DNA of 64,000 nt from Antedon mediterranea (taxonomy: Eukaryota; Echinodermata; Crinoidea; Comatulida; Antedonidae): assembly GCF_964355755.1 (NCBI RefSeq), contig NC_092670.1:7343001-7407000 (forward strand). The letters are read 5' to 3'. Positions 1-10,659 of this stretch are shown here, in pieces (positions within the stretch are counted from its first letter, which is position 1; every line of letters begins with the position of its first letter). Made by a program: the position numbers and the translations under genes. A model generated the notes under the pieces. The model was not told the origin of the DNA. It searched no databases and saw only the letters and a list, made by a program, of their open reading frames with translations.

Positions 1-1252
1 CCAGAAACTCACTTAAATTACCTTTTGCTCATTTTATGATTTTTATTAATTGGAACAATTCAACAACAAAAAAACACCACTAGCCTAAATCAGTTTAATA
101 GTTGCCTAACCCAGCTATAAGCGTAATAATGTGTTTCGGTTGCTGACATATTAGGGTAGGATGTGTTATAAAACAAATAATGATGATGTTTATGAATGCG
201 ATGCTACAAGTACTATGGATATTTAATAGAATTCCATATTTCACCACCAAAATAATACCACCACAGAACTAGAACCACCAAGCTACCATGAAAAAAGTAG
301 AGCATGCATATAATACATTATTACTATATTAATACTATTATTATTGTTTTTATCTTTTAGAATAGCAAATGCGACGAATACAACTGACCCGGTACGCAGT
401 AGTAATCACTCACTCGCTCACTTTCTTATTCACAACGCTATCTTATAATGTGACATTTCTATCATTTACTCAGCACGTAGAAAATGTATCCAGATTTCAT
501 TCAAATGTTTGTAGCCTATATTTTTAGAAAATAAGATTACGTTTCTGCTTTAATAAAATACAACCCCTTAATGGACGTCACTGGTTAAGATGAGACAAGC
601 TTAGAAGTGTGAAATCAATCAATCAAAGTAACACTTATTTCTCTTATAATTTCATAGTTAATACAAATTAACAGTAAATATGATTAAAATAAAAGGGGCA
701 ACATTCCAAAAAAAGCGAAGCCCATAAAAACTGAAAAAGAAAGCAGGACAACACGGGAACCGAAAACAGGACAAAATCAGAAATAAAATGACGAACTTTT
801 TGATGTTTTATATGTACCAAATTTGGTTTTAAAATGGAACAATAAAATATTCATGGAATCATCCTATCCTAGACGGATAATCACTACGCTCGCAAGAAGA
901 AGGTATGCAATGAATGTATGTATCTCTCGCGTAGCCTACCTAGGCTTACTAGGCCTAATCGCTACCGGTACTCACTACTGTAAGCACAAATCAAATCTAC
1001 TGAGCACTAACGTTAATAATAAGTAAACATTACTTTATATTATAACCTACCTACTTTGTTAGGTAATGAGTATTCCAACCAAATTCCAAACAAATGATTC
1101 AATCCCAACGATAGCTGTTGACGGTTGACGGATCACATAATATAATAATTATGATCTGTATTGTTTTCAAATTTCCGCCAGTCAAGCTATATGACGTCAT
1201 AGCCCAACTTACGTATAATTGAATGATCACTTCAATCGAATGAACTGTCACA

Positions 1253-1441
1253 CCAAAATCAGTCCGGGGCAAAATCGGTCCGGCGGACCAGTTTTGCCTG
1301 CCAAAATCAGTCCGGGGGACCATTTCTGGCTGCCAAAACCTGTCCGGCCGGACCAATTTTGGCCGCCAAAACTGGTCCGGCCTGGATTAAATCGGTCCGG
1401 GCAGTAGGACTGTTTTTGGCCGCCAAATATGGTCCGGTCTT
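1253..1441. repeat. Palindromic GGTCCGG minisatellite
   Basis: About six degenerate units of 31-34 bp follow one another. Each has the form CCAAAAYCGGTCCGG followed by GGACCANTTTTGGC, so every unit is itself an inverted repeat. The CpG-rich array stands out from its AT-rich surroundings. It is open in overlapping frames on both strands, which follows from its symmetry and is not evidence of coding. Confidence 0.85.
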
Positions 1442-2046
1442 ACAAATATATGGTGCGCAAAATGAGTCATAATGTATATATCATTAAAAAAAAGGCCATG
1501 ATTAGTCATTATATTGAAAACTACGGGGTTTTTATTTGTTATTTTAATATTATAAATTAAGCCTGTTTTTTTATTATCATTATTAGTAGTAACTCATCAA
1601 TAATTAGTACTAATTGTTAGGCTTTTTGTATACAATATGTATCTCTGCCTGTTTTTAATCTATTTTGTTCTTTTTTAACATCGTCGTTTCCCCATGATGT
1701 TAAAAACAATTTAATTTATTAATTATTTATGGTTAATCAATCAATATATCAATTCAATACAATTATTATAAAACAATTATCCAATATTGATTAGGCTGAG
1801 GAAGGAAAAAGGTCTCAATCATAAATAAAATCTAGCTGGCAATATCAGCGTCTCATACCCATTCGTGTGTGAGGCCGAAATATGAGTGAACACCTAAGTC
1901 ATGTTTTTAGATAAAATACATTTATTTATAGTATTTATCCGACAAGATAACTTACTAATATATATCATGGGATATTTTTCTAGCCATAAACAACTTAAAA
2001 CAGCATCATAGGCCTAGTAATTCAATTAAAATCGACAGAAGAAAAG

Positions 2047-2124
2047 CCCGGACCGATTTTGGCAGTGGCGGACTGCTTTTGGCCACAATTTTAGAGCAAA
2101 AACTGGTCCGACCGATTTTGGCCA
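2047..2124. repeat. Remnant of the GGTCCGG minisatellite
   Basis: Two to three degenerate units (CCGGACCGATTTTGGC and AACTGGTCCGACCGATTTT) share the core of the array at 1253-1441, about 0.6 kb away. The unit has therefore spread beyond one array, or a larger array was broken up. Confidence 0.7.
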
Positions 2125-2451
2125 TATTTATCGTGACAGAACAATCATCTTCCACAATGCATGGGCCTACACCTACGATGTATTTTGGCCGCCTTACACA
2201 AAACCGTATTTGAAATGGATTGTGTGCGCTCATCATCTGATTATTTAGGTACACATTATGCACTGCAGTTGTGTAGGATAATGAATAACTACAACTTAAG
2301 ATTGTACCGGTATTGGATGAACAAAACTAAGTGTAGGCCTATACCTCTATGAATAAAACATTTAGCTTTGCTTCAATATTCTAAACAGTTACATAATCAA
2401 ACCGTATAATGCGATTGTAGAGTGGCTTTGGTTCGATATACAAATGCATCA

Positions 2452-2457
2452 TTTATT
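2452..2457 (-). other. Possible poly(A) signal of the zinc transporter
   Basis: AATAAA on the minus strand is the first canonical hexamer after the stop codon at 3272, giving a 3' UTR of about 0.8 kb. ATTAAA variants at 2843-2848 and 2725-2730 are alternatives. The choice rests on hexamer sequence and position only. Confidence 0.3.
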
Positions 2458-2546
2458 GATCAATATTTATGTTTGCATCAATTATTAGGACAAGTTAAGG
2501 AGGAAGAATGCAGAGATTGTAAACTGGAGTTGGTTTGGTATTCTAA

Positions 2547-2641
2547 TATTGGTCAATAGGGGGCAGCCTATATCCGGTCGTTTGTTAGTTAATTGTTGTA
2601 TACGTTTGTATTGGTCAATAGGGGGCAGTCTATATCCTGTC
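2547..2641 (+). promoter_or_regulatory. Two direct CTCF-like sites in a 33-bp repeat
   Basis: A 33-bp block occurs at 2547-2579 and again at 2609-2641, differing at two positions. Each block contains TCAATAGGGGGCAG. That matches 12 of 14 positions of the vertebrate CTCF core CCASYAGRKGGCRS in the same orientation. The repeat is seen directly; the CTCF reading is inference. Confidence 0.35.
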
Positions 2642-3271
2642 ATTATTGTTGAGACGCTGTGAATCAGTATTTTGACTATACAGATATTGTGTACACAATG
2701 ATGTACCTTCGTTCGATAATCTATTTTAATTAAAAACTACATTAACACTGTGTGTTTTATATCAATATTGGGACTGCAGATAATCCAGATTTTATACTTT
2801 GTAGGCCTATACGGTATGTTATTGTACACATGCTACAAAATATTTTAATTGCTAAATACAATGACGATTATTTTTCTGTTGCGATATTTACAAATTAAAT
2901 AATTTCAATATTATCCTTTACAATGTTGTCATAAATCAATTGTTATTAATATTATTCCCCTGTTAGTTGATACAGCCGAAACAAAATACAAATTCAGTTC
3001 ATCAATACACTTTCATTAATACATTTTAAAGTCTTTTTTTTAGCAACGTCAAAAAGACCAAGAATGATGAATACGGATAACAAGTCGTCTACACACACGT
3101 CACGTCAGATCTCTGTCTTTTTTATGAGACTGGAGAACTATGCGCAATTTTGTTTAGCATAGCTGATACACTTTCCTTCTTTGACAAAATACCGAAAACG
3201 TATTATTATACATAGCGGTTGCGGTAACAGTACATAGTTATTACGCTACCAAACCGTGAATCTCTGATGAT

Positions 3272-3438
3272 TTAACTATCAACGTCATACACGTCAGAGC
3301 GGTAAGAACACCAATCGCGTGCTTCGTAGGTTTCAACCTGAATTGTTGCCACGTGGAGGTTGAACCTTGATTTCAGAAGCTTTTGTGCTCTGCTTAGAAT
3401 ATCTTGTCCATCTACTGGCTTCCCTTCATATAGGTTGG
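3272..3438 (-). CDS. SLC30A: Zinc transporter coding exon 8 (C-terminus and stop)
   Basis: The acceptor TTGTAG precedes 3438 and the exon enters in phase 1, starting [11 protein letters not shown]. It encodes residues 341-395, the last strands and helix of the cytosolic C-terminal domain ([11 protein letters not shown]), and ends VYDVDS with TAA at 3274-3272. Only one Cys (C384) remains where ZnT family members often carry a CxxC. Confidence 0.93.
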
Positions 3439-6400
3439 CTACAAGATAATAAGGAAATATATTCTATTAGAAAAACACAAGCAGGGTAAACACGCTGTGC
3501 CACTACAAAATCAAGGTCTTATTATTCTTAACTATCATGAAGAAAAGAATACTCAGTTTGAGAATATGTGGTTCTCATGTGAAATCCAGAACGGTCACTG
3601 GCGGGGAAACAGTTTTAACTCCCGTCAAAGTGGTTAAACTACTAACTCTGTGTTTCCACAACGGTAAACAAATTACTTTTTTATTAACATCGCATTCCCC
3701 TGTTACGAGAAGTTGAATAATCATTGTGGCGACGTATGCAAATCGGTATGGAATATACGTCGTCGGTTCCTACTTTTTTCTCACTTTTATTTGCGTCGAT
3801 AGGCCTACATTCCGTCTACGTCCTTCGCGTTGCGTCCTAGTGGGAATCAAGCTTAATGGTTACTCACCTAATGTTAGATGCACAGCTATTGCATTCACGC
3901 CGATCGTCAGTGACCATATATGTAACGAATGAATACTCTCAACTCCGTCTATTTCAACTAATGTACGCCTTATGTTTGTGTAATCTAAATTTCTTGGCGA
4001 AGCTATGTTGAGAAGAAAATATATTCAAGTTATACAAGACTTATAACATTAAATGATAAACATAAAGCTTCCTGTACCAGGCTTTGATTTGTAATTAGCT
4101 TTTTTTGCCGAAGATCACGCATATAATAGAACATATATATAATATATATATATAATATATACAATGTGTACAGTATGTGTGCCGAAGGGCTCCTAATCTA
4201 TTTTAAAAATGCGTACATTGGTGTAGATAATATACAGAGGCCTACATTTTTTGCCATAGGTAATATTTGTTGTTGATATTAATTTACCATATTATAAGTT
4301 CATCAGCAACTTCATATGGATAGAGAGTCGTGGTCCATTGTGTTCACAGAGCGTGTTTATTTGATTCGACATCGGCAATGTTCTTTAATGTTACCGCCCA
4401 GTACGAATCCTTTTCTCGTTTATCCCTGGTTGTAATATAATATAGAATACAACATATAATGTGAACACGAACATCTTTGACAAATGTGTGTACATACCTG
4501 CCATTAAAACCTTCATAATATCGAAAGAAATTCCAACTGTAGTTATAAGAACCAAGATTGCGAAGAGGAAAGTACAAATAGGATCGAGAATACCAAGATC
4601 AGGCTATAAATAAAACAAAACAAAAGACAAAATACAAGTGACATGTTCTTTCTTAGTGTATGGCAACATTAAAAGTCAAAAGTGTTGAATTAACAACAAG
4701 TTATTAAAGTATGACTGTTCAGAATGGTTCTTTCAATTCAACTGTTTTATTAATAAGGTAGACTTCCAATTCTCAAGGTATTTCTTGATTCAAAACACCA
4801 CAAGATATGGATGTTTCCAAGCTAATTATAGTTCTGACAACATATTTTTTTTTAACGAATATTAAGCTGAATCGCCGCCTAGGACCTAGAAAGATGGTTT
4901 GTGAGATGTCGTGTAGTGACGTAGCTATTATTATGGTTATTGGTAACCAACATTGGTTTTTACCATTTTACTTACGTTTATATAAATAATGATAGCGGCT
5001 ACTAGTACTACAGAACTTTGGATCATGTCACCGATCACGTGAACCATTGCTGTGCGCCGGTTGCCGCCATCTTCGTCGTAGAAACCACTGTAAATATCAG
5101 CTACAGCATTCAACTGCGCACGATCACGGGTTGAAGTTAGGCACATCTGCGCATGTGCAGGGCAGTATGTATGAAGAAGCAACGATATCCTACATAAGGA
5201 GAGACCAATATTGTTAGATTAATTTGTTACCAATATTAAACATTATGTTTAAAAAGCGTTAAAATGTATTATTAGCGGCGTGTGTGGTGGTCTCGGGTAC
5301 TTGTTGTGGTGCGCCCCTATTTTAGTTAAAAGTTTTGAATTTACCACACAGAGGTGTCGCTAATTTAAAACTGTATTATCTCCTCTTAATTTGGCTACCA
5401 ATAGAATCAAAACCAAAGATTTATTATTAATGCATGACACACGTGTGCTCTACCTAGCCGACATACACATTATCAGTACGCACGTCACAATATCAACGAC
5501 CAATTCTTAGTTGCCAAAAATATTAATTCCTTATTTCTCAATTTACACAGACGAGCGGTAACGGTCAGCGGAGCAAACAATATAGCATCTATGTTATTGC
5601 TTATGACCATTTACGTGAAGAGGACGGGCGGTTAGGATACACATTCATGTGGGACATACAAGCTACGCGGATTTCCGCTTACCGTTACCGCTCGTCTGTG
5701 TAAATTGGCTTTAAGTGTGTTGATTCATGCGTAACTTATCAGTATGAAATGTGTCATTAAACTTACAGAAAATTAACAGCTACGCCGCATGCGGCAGTAA
5801 TCAGCATAATATCCGATTGTACATCATACTTTTGTAGACGTACTCTCTCGATTCCAAAGTAAACAAGTATTCCAGTCAAAATCCAAATACATAATATAGA
5901 CAATAATGTAAAAATTACCTCTAGAAAAAAACAAACAAATCAAATATTTAACATCCATAAAACATTGTGAGATGAAACCTTAATCACATTTGACAAAGAT
6001 GGCGTCGCCAGTTTGGGTTAGACTTAGACGCAGATTTGTCTCATTATTGTTTTGGCAACGTGTTAAGGCAGAGAAACAATGAATAATACATGAACATTAT
6101 TATTTTTTAAATTGTATAAATTAACGTATGACGTCAGCATGAACAAACTACAAAATGTTAATGACACTAAGCAGCTATTTGTACAGAAAGTAAATAAAAT
6201 ATAACATAGAAATGAGAAAGGAACAAAAATGAATGTGGATGAAAAGAAAAGTCATTTTTTTTTCTATCTCCTATAAAGATTTAAAAAAAACGTTCACTGT
6301 AGAAATAAAATCGTGATCATTACGGAAATGGGGCATTGTATTAACAAAAACAACGTATGTTGTATATAGGTCAGTGTGTAATTATTGTAAAGTACAAATC

Positions 6401-9400
6401 GCCTTAGGGTGATTATTAAGCCTAAAATGAGTGGCTTAGTCATCAGTGGAAGCATAGTGACCGATGAATGTGAACTCACTCTATAAATCTCATTAAAGAC
6501 GTTTAGGATTAGGCGTAGGTGAAGTTGGTTCATATTCTGTACACGACGCCATTGACTGAATACCATTTTAAAAAATTGAGAGAGAAGAAGAGAAGAGAAA
6601 TTGATACGTGCGTTGCACTGCTGAGGTATTTGTTTTCACTTTTTGCTTACATCTTGTCTCAGAGGTAAAACACGTAACAAGCAGCACATGTTAACACCTT
6701 TATATCGAAGTACCGTAGAAGGCATCATACATACCTAATCGATACCAACCAAATGTCATCGATTTTGAAGGAGAACGCTCCGACATCCAAAGTGCAAATA
6801 GACTGATAAGAATAGTTATTAGATCCGTTAGCATGTGTGCAGCGTCCGTGAAAATAGCAAGACTATTCGACATATACCCTCCTAAAATAAAATGTACGTA
6901 AACAACAGTTTAAGATGGACGTTGAAAGTGGGACATTCATTTGAAGTAAATGTCATTATTAGTAAAAACCAAAGAGTCTCCGAAACGACAAAGGAAATTA
7001 TAAACGTTACTTTATTAATTACATCTGAATATTTAAATGTAGGCCTACCCTTACGGTGATTTAACGTTCACGTAGTAGGCTAATCAACGTGAATGTTTAA
7101 AACAAATCAAAATGACTGTCGCCTAACGTCACATAGTATAAACAAACGATTGTAGAGTACTTTTCCTTGAAGAGTAAAGTTGATTTCTCAACGTACATAT
7201 CTTCAATATGGCAAATTAGAAGAAGGTTGTAGTTGGGAGATGTGGAAGGCATATTGCTTAAAATTAAACTTTGAACTTTAAGGGAAAAAAGTCTACTATC
7301 TACAATAAATACCTATAATTTCGCCAGCTGTAAAAATGAAGCACACGATAGCTGCTAATATCAACTTTTGTCGAGCGACTCTTACATCACCACGCCGAAC
7401 ATACAACCTCCTTTCGATGTCAGCGTTGAAGTCGTCGAACGCTCCGTAGTCCATGTGGCCGGGAGGCATGAGGGAGATTCCATCATCACTCTTTCCACCT
7501 TTCCTTCTTGCTCCTTGCCTCGGACTTGACGGAGGGATTCTTGAAAATAAAAAAATAATATAATAAAGAAATGTTTTGTACTAGTTAGGGTAGATAGGGT
7601 CATTTGTATAAGGTTTATCTCGATCTCGCTATAGTATTCAAGTAATTTTTCTTTTGGATGATCCAAAGTTTAATACCAGCTTTCGCTGGTCAACGACGCA
7701 GCTTACTACGACGACTTTTATTTGACTTTGGATCATCCAAAAGAAAAATTACTTGAATTTTAGATTTTAGGTCCATTAGTTTCACGTTATCTTGCCAAAA
7801 TGTTTATGCATGCATCTTTACATAACGGGTAGCCTACAGTTGAATTATCGCTACATGTCATTCATCAATACATATTTCTTTACGCAATCACCTCTCTGTC
7901 AAAAACGTGCGGCTCAATCGACCACCAACCAATCTCGATCCACGCCGTGAGTCAATATACGACCTACTGCACTACGCCTACTCACATCACGTTTCGTTTC
8001 AAATGTGAAAGGGACGCTTCAACATGTCAAATAGTGAGATACTCCTGGGTATGCAAATATTGCCTATACGTCTGCTAAAAACCTAAGTGCGGAAATATCG
8101 ACAAATCGTCATACTACCGTGACATGAAAGTATACTACGCCTACTCACAATATCAACAGGTAATACTGTAAATCCTCTAGTTTCGCTATCAACCAATATC
8201 GATCCAACCCGTAACATGAATGTATATTACTTCATACACAGTTACGTTTTTTAAAACAATAACCATGATGAAGGTAATCTATTACGTCCACTCACAATCA
8301 AAAGGCAAACCGTATGAAAGTCAGACTACTTTAATTACGTTCCAAATACAATTACAGTAGTAACCATCATAAAAGTGAACTAGCTTACCCAAAATTATGT
8401 ATATCATTAAAGCTTCAACCTATTAATGATCAAGACACAACCTTGCGCTGATTACTATATCTGCATTGTGGGAGTATGTTTCCATAATGACTGGGGTAAT
8501 AATGTTCAGCGCTTAAGATTGGTTCCCACTAGGACGTAAACGCAACGCAAGCGTTTTAACCAATGACAAGCGAAGTTATAGACAGTTAGCAATCACAAGC
8601 GAATAAGCCATCGCTTGTGATTGGTCAATTCACTTCTTGCGTTGCGTTACGTCCTTGCGTTGCGTCGCTAGTGGGAACCACGCCTTAGTTGTTTCATTAG
8701 GCGCTATATAAATCCAGGATATTATTATAATATTATTAAACTTAGATATGACATAAACAAACAACAGCAATCTAACTCAATCAATTCCCTTAATCTAACT
8801 CGATTATCTCATCAGAACTCATTCGAACATTACCATCAAAGAACGTGATATGTTTACATATTCCTCTCCACACACAACTTCCAACGTAATAATTACATGT
8901 ACCATGACCACACTGTGGAACAACTTACCTGAAAACATTTGAAAATCTGTATTGAAGAAAAGCTTTTCTCAAATAATACCACTTTTACAGTTTGTTTTTC
9001 ATTTTTGCAATTGGTCTTTTCTTTTTCCTTTTTTTCTATTTGTAACCCGTCTGTTTTTTTGTACTTTTTTAGGCTTTTGCCCTCTTCTATAATTTAGTCA
9101 TGCTTTGTATTTTGTCAAAGAAAATAGATGTTTACCCGAAATGTATTCCACCCACACTTAAATATGTTTTGTGAACGATAGCAGATAATCGAACTTTATT
9201 ACGCCACCCACATAACAAATTCCAGAAATAACAAACGTATCGGTTTTAAACTATACTGATTGCATAAATCACAATACCTTATCCTTACTACTGCGCATGC
9301 GCGTGTAATTGACTGGTGTCAAGTTTTTTTTTATAAAGTCAATAATTTGTCTTAGGCCTAAAGTTACATTCACACTTGTTTCGTCTCTAGGAACGAATAT

Positions 9401-10555
9401 CACAGGCACCCATCCATCCGGATGATGTCTATTGAAAAATATGTATGTACTCTTTTACTATTTTCTGATATTAGATACTCAGATATTAGAAACCATTGAT
9501 AAAAAATGAAGACAAAATGATGCTACTAATTAAATTGCCTGGTAACATGATGTTAGTTCGATAATTACATTTTACATCATGAGCAACAGCTATTACTAAA
9601 TATAAATTCACAAGGGACCTTTTCCCGATATTAATTACATGGATTATTCATACATTGCTAATAATTAAGTAAAAATTATACATTAAACTCTGCGTAAAAC
9701 GGTAATTACGTTCGACCTCCCAATGCATTATCACAGACGCGAACAAAAGAGAGCCGGATTAAAGCAAGTAATTGGACATAACGTTGTTATTTGATCAGTA
9801 ATTTTAATGTTGATTAAAATGTAAATATAGATGAATGAAATAAAACTACAAACTGGTATAGTATAACAAGGGAAGACTAATTTTACTCTTCTGTGGTATA
9901 ACTTGATACTAAAATAATGGTCCCTAAAAATTATCTTAACGAAATCCTGAGTCTAATTCTTAACTAACTGTAGGCCGATTTTAACACACAAAAATAGGCT
10001 CTCCAGATCGAATTTGGTGTGATTCGAGTATCCTAAACATTGGCAGCGCATACAATTGCCACAGTCATGATGTTGCCTCAGCATAGACCAAATGAATCCA
10101 ATGTTGATTTACGCTTATTTCTTAAATATTACTATGCCTTAATAACATGCAACCAGAAAAGAGGAATTTTAAACATAAAGTCGTCTCTCATGCTTAGGCT
10201 ACTGGTTTATTAAATACTATAGCGTAGGGCCTAGAGCAAAATTAATTGATAATCAAACGATTAAAATAGACAAAATAAAAGTTCCAAGTTGTTGGTGGTG
10301 GAAACTTTTTTGTTATTCGTGTTTTGCACACAACAACCAAGTAAATTTTAATACAGGTACTTACAACGTAATACATTACTGCTGGTGATACCACTTTTTA
10401 TAGTTCACTGCTAATTCGCAAACAACATCAATACTCACTTGTTTATAACTTAAGGTTACAGATTACAAAACAAATAGACCTATACAAAAAAAATCGAACA
10501 AGACATCCATTACCTACCGTTTCCTTTCTCCTAATCTTGGCGATTTGTCTGCCAT
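3272..10555 (-). CDS. SLC30A: Zinc transporter, SLC30A/ZnT2-3-4-8-like (complete, 8 coding exons)
   Basis: This is a cation diffusion facilitator of 395 residues; joined exons 10518-10555, 7313-7539, 6735-6881, 5767-5920, 4976-5189, 4498-4603, 3868-4002 and 3272-3438 total 1188 nt in frame. The family exchanges Zn2+ for H+ to move zinc out of the cytosol into vesicles or out of the cell. Seen: a hydrophilic N-terminus (1-70), six predicted membrane segments (about 72-91, 95-119, 139-160, 175-194, 236-259, 268-290), the HxxxD pair H104/D108 in TM2 and the pair H239/D243 in TM5, and a C-terminal metallochaperone-like domain (about 298-385) with the HSLHIWSLT motif. The TM4-TM5 loop is long but Cys/His-poor (two His, two Cys) instead of His-rich. 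The start codon has A at -3 and G at +4. Exact paralogue assignment within ZnT2/3/4/8 is not possible by eye. Confidence 0.95.
3815..3856 (-). mobile_element. Half copy of the GCTTGGTTCCCACTAG MITE
   Basis: The segment TACGTCCTTCGCGTTGCG followed by TCCTAGTGGGAATCAAGC matches one end of the MITE at 8516-8687. It lies in intron 7 of the zinc transporter and its end falls about 11 bp from the exon 7 splice donor. Confidence 0.7.
3868..4002 (-). CDS. SLC30A: Zinc transporter coding exon 7 (C-terminal domain)
   Basis: Acceptor AACATAG and donor G|GTGAGT; phase 1 in and out. It encodes residues 296-340, including [11 protein letters not shown] and the family motif [13 protein letters not shown] that begins the cytosolic metallochaperone-like fold. 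Confidence 0.95.
4498..4603 (-). CDS. SLC30A: Zinc transporter coding exon 6 (TM6)
   Basis: Acceptor TTATAG and donor G|GTATGT; phase 0 in, phase 1 out. It encodes residues 261-295 ([13 protein letters not shown]), the sixth membrane segment leading into the C-terminal domain. Confidence 0.95.
4976..5189 (-). CDS. SLC30A: Zinc transporter coding exon 5 (TM4-TM5 loop and TM5)
   Basis: Acceptor ATGTAG and donor AAC|GTAAGT; phase 2 in, phase 0 out. It encodes the end of TM4, the cytosolic loop ([11 protein letters not shown] then an acidic stretch) and TM5 with the HVIGD zinc ligands H239 and D243. The loop lacks the His cluster normal for this subfamily. Confidence 0.95.
5539..5707. mobile_element. 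MITE-like element with 26-bp perfect terminal inverted repeats
   Basis: CAATTTACACAGACGAGCGG plus six more bases at 5539-5564 is exactly inverted at 5682-5707, and the arms continue with few mismatches inward. The 169-bp element has no coding capacity. It lies in intron 4 of the zinc transporter, about 60 bp from the exon 4 donor. No second copy was seen in the window and no clear target duplication was resolved. Confidence 0.75.
5767..5920 (-). CDS. SLC30A: Zinc transporter coding exon 4 (TM3 and most of TM4)
   Basis: Acceptor TTCTAG and donor CT|GTAAGT; phase 1 in, phase 2 out. It encodes residues 138-189, with the TM3 segment [17 protein letters not shown] and the TM4 start. Confidence 0.95.
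6735..6881 (-). CDS. SLC30A: Zinc transporter coding exon 3 (TM2, first HxxxD site)
   Basis: Acceptor TTTTAG and donor G|GTATGT; phase 1 in and out. It encodes residues 89-137, including [16 protein letters not shown], which carries zinc ligands H104 and D108, and the conserved MTFGWYRL loop after TM2. Confidence 0.97.
7313..7539 (-). CDS. SLC30A: Zinc transporter coding exon 2 (N-terminal tail and TM1)
   Basis: Acceptor TTTCAAG and donor G|GTATTT; phase 2 in, phase 1 out. It encodes residues 13-88: a basic, Ser/Pro-rich cytosolic tail, then [18 protein letters not shown] as TM1. The His-Cys-His motif found in several ZnT N-termini is absent. Confidence 0.93.
7636..7758. repeat. Perfect 34-bp inverted repeat with 55-bp spacer
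   Basis: The arm at 7636-7669 (starts ATTCAAGTAATTTTTCTTTT, ends CCAAAGT) is exactly inverted at 7725-7758. The spacer holds a small ACCAGC/GCTGGT hairpin. It may be a short MITE or a cruciform-forming insertion. Confidence 0.85.
8440..8740 (+). mobile_element. LINE/SINE 3' tail interrupted by a MITE
   Basis: CTGGGGTAATAATGTTCAGC at 8491-8510 and GGCGCTATATAAATCC near 8700 resemble the split 3' tail of L2/CR1-like elements, which end in a short microsatellite (here ATTATTATA). The MITE at 8516-8687 sits between the halves. The family name is inferred from tail character. Confidence 0.45.
8516..8687. mobile_element. MITE family 2, full copy (TIR GCTTGGTTCCCACTAG)
   Basis: The left end GATTGGTTCCCACTAGGACG is inverted as CTAGTGGGAACCACGC at the right, with internal inverted segments built on ACGCAACGCAAG and AATCACAAGCGA. 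It is noncoding. TTA flanks both sides and may be the target duplication. About 85 bp of the interior is nearly identical to the copy at 61446-61580. Confidence 0.85.
8780..9140 (+). mobile_element. LINE reverse-transcriptase 3' remnant
   Basis: Translation on the plus strand gives [20 protein letters not shown] followed by NLPENI, a stop, and [10 protein letters not shown]. This is the LWNxLP...SxxxFK pattern typical of the C-terminus of CR1/L2-like non-LTR polyproteins. It is broken by stops and short, so it is an inactive fragment. Confidence 0.5.
10518..10555 (-). CDS. SLC30A: Zinc transporter coding exon 1 (start codon)
   Basis: ATG at 10555-10553 in the context GGAATATGG opens [13 protein letters not shown]. 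The donor is CG|GTAGGT, leaving phase 2, which joins exactly to exon 2. No other upstream ATG gives a continuous frame into TM1. Confidence 0.85.
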
Positions 10556-10653
10556 ATTCCAAGGTATAGCCGTATCCACTCCAGCTACTGAACGAATGCT
10601 TTACAAACACGACATCTATCAATAATATCTAACGCAACAAGCCGCAGCGTTCT

Positions 10654-10659
10654 GATTGG
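10654..10659 (-). promoter_or_regulatory. CCAAT box upstream of the zinc transporter start
   Basis: GACCAATCAG on the minus strand lies about 100 bp upstream of the ATG, in a local GC-richer patch (GAACGCTGCGGC). The position fits a proximal promoter with a short first exon. No TATA box or metal-response element was recognised. Confidence 0.35.

Larger units (their letters stand above)
1..3271. other. Intergenic / 3' flank of the zinc transporter
   Basis: No conserved coding exon was recognised on either strand, and the short ORFs here have no protein-like character. The stretch holds the GGTCCGG minisatellite (1253-1441, with a remnant at 2047-2124), a 33-bp direct repeat at about 2.55-2.64 kb, and several TAGGCCTA palindromes. 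The part next to 3271 should be the 3' UTR of the zinc transporter. Confidence 0.7.
7540..10517 (-). other. Zinc transporter intron 1
   Basis: This 2978-bp intron contains a perfect 34-bp inverted repeat (7636-7758), a MITE (8516-8687) that interrupts a LINE-like tail, and a LINE reverse-transcriptase C-terminal remnant (about 8780-9140). No further coding exon was found. Confidence 0.8.

Noticed and set aside
1099-1407. Overlapping ORFs on both strands rich in Pro, Arg and Asp-Arg-Phe repeats
   Set aside because: They translate the palindromic minisatellite. The symmetry itself explains open frames on both strands.
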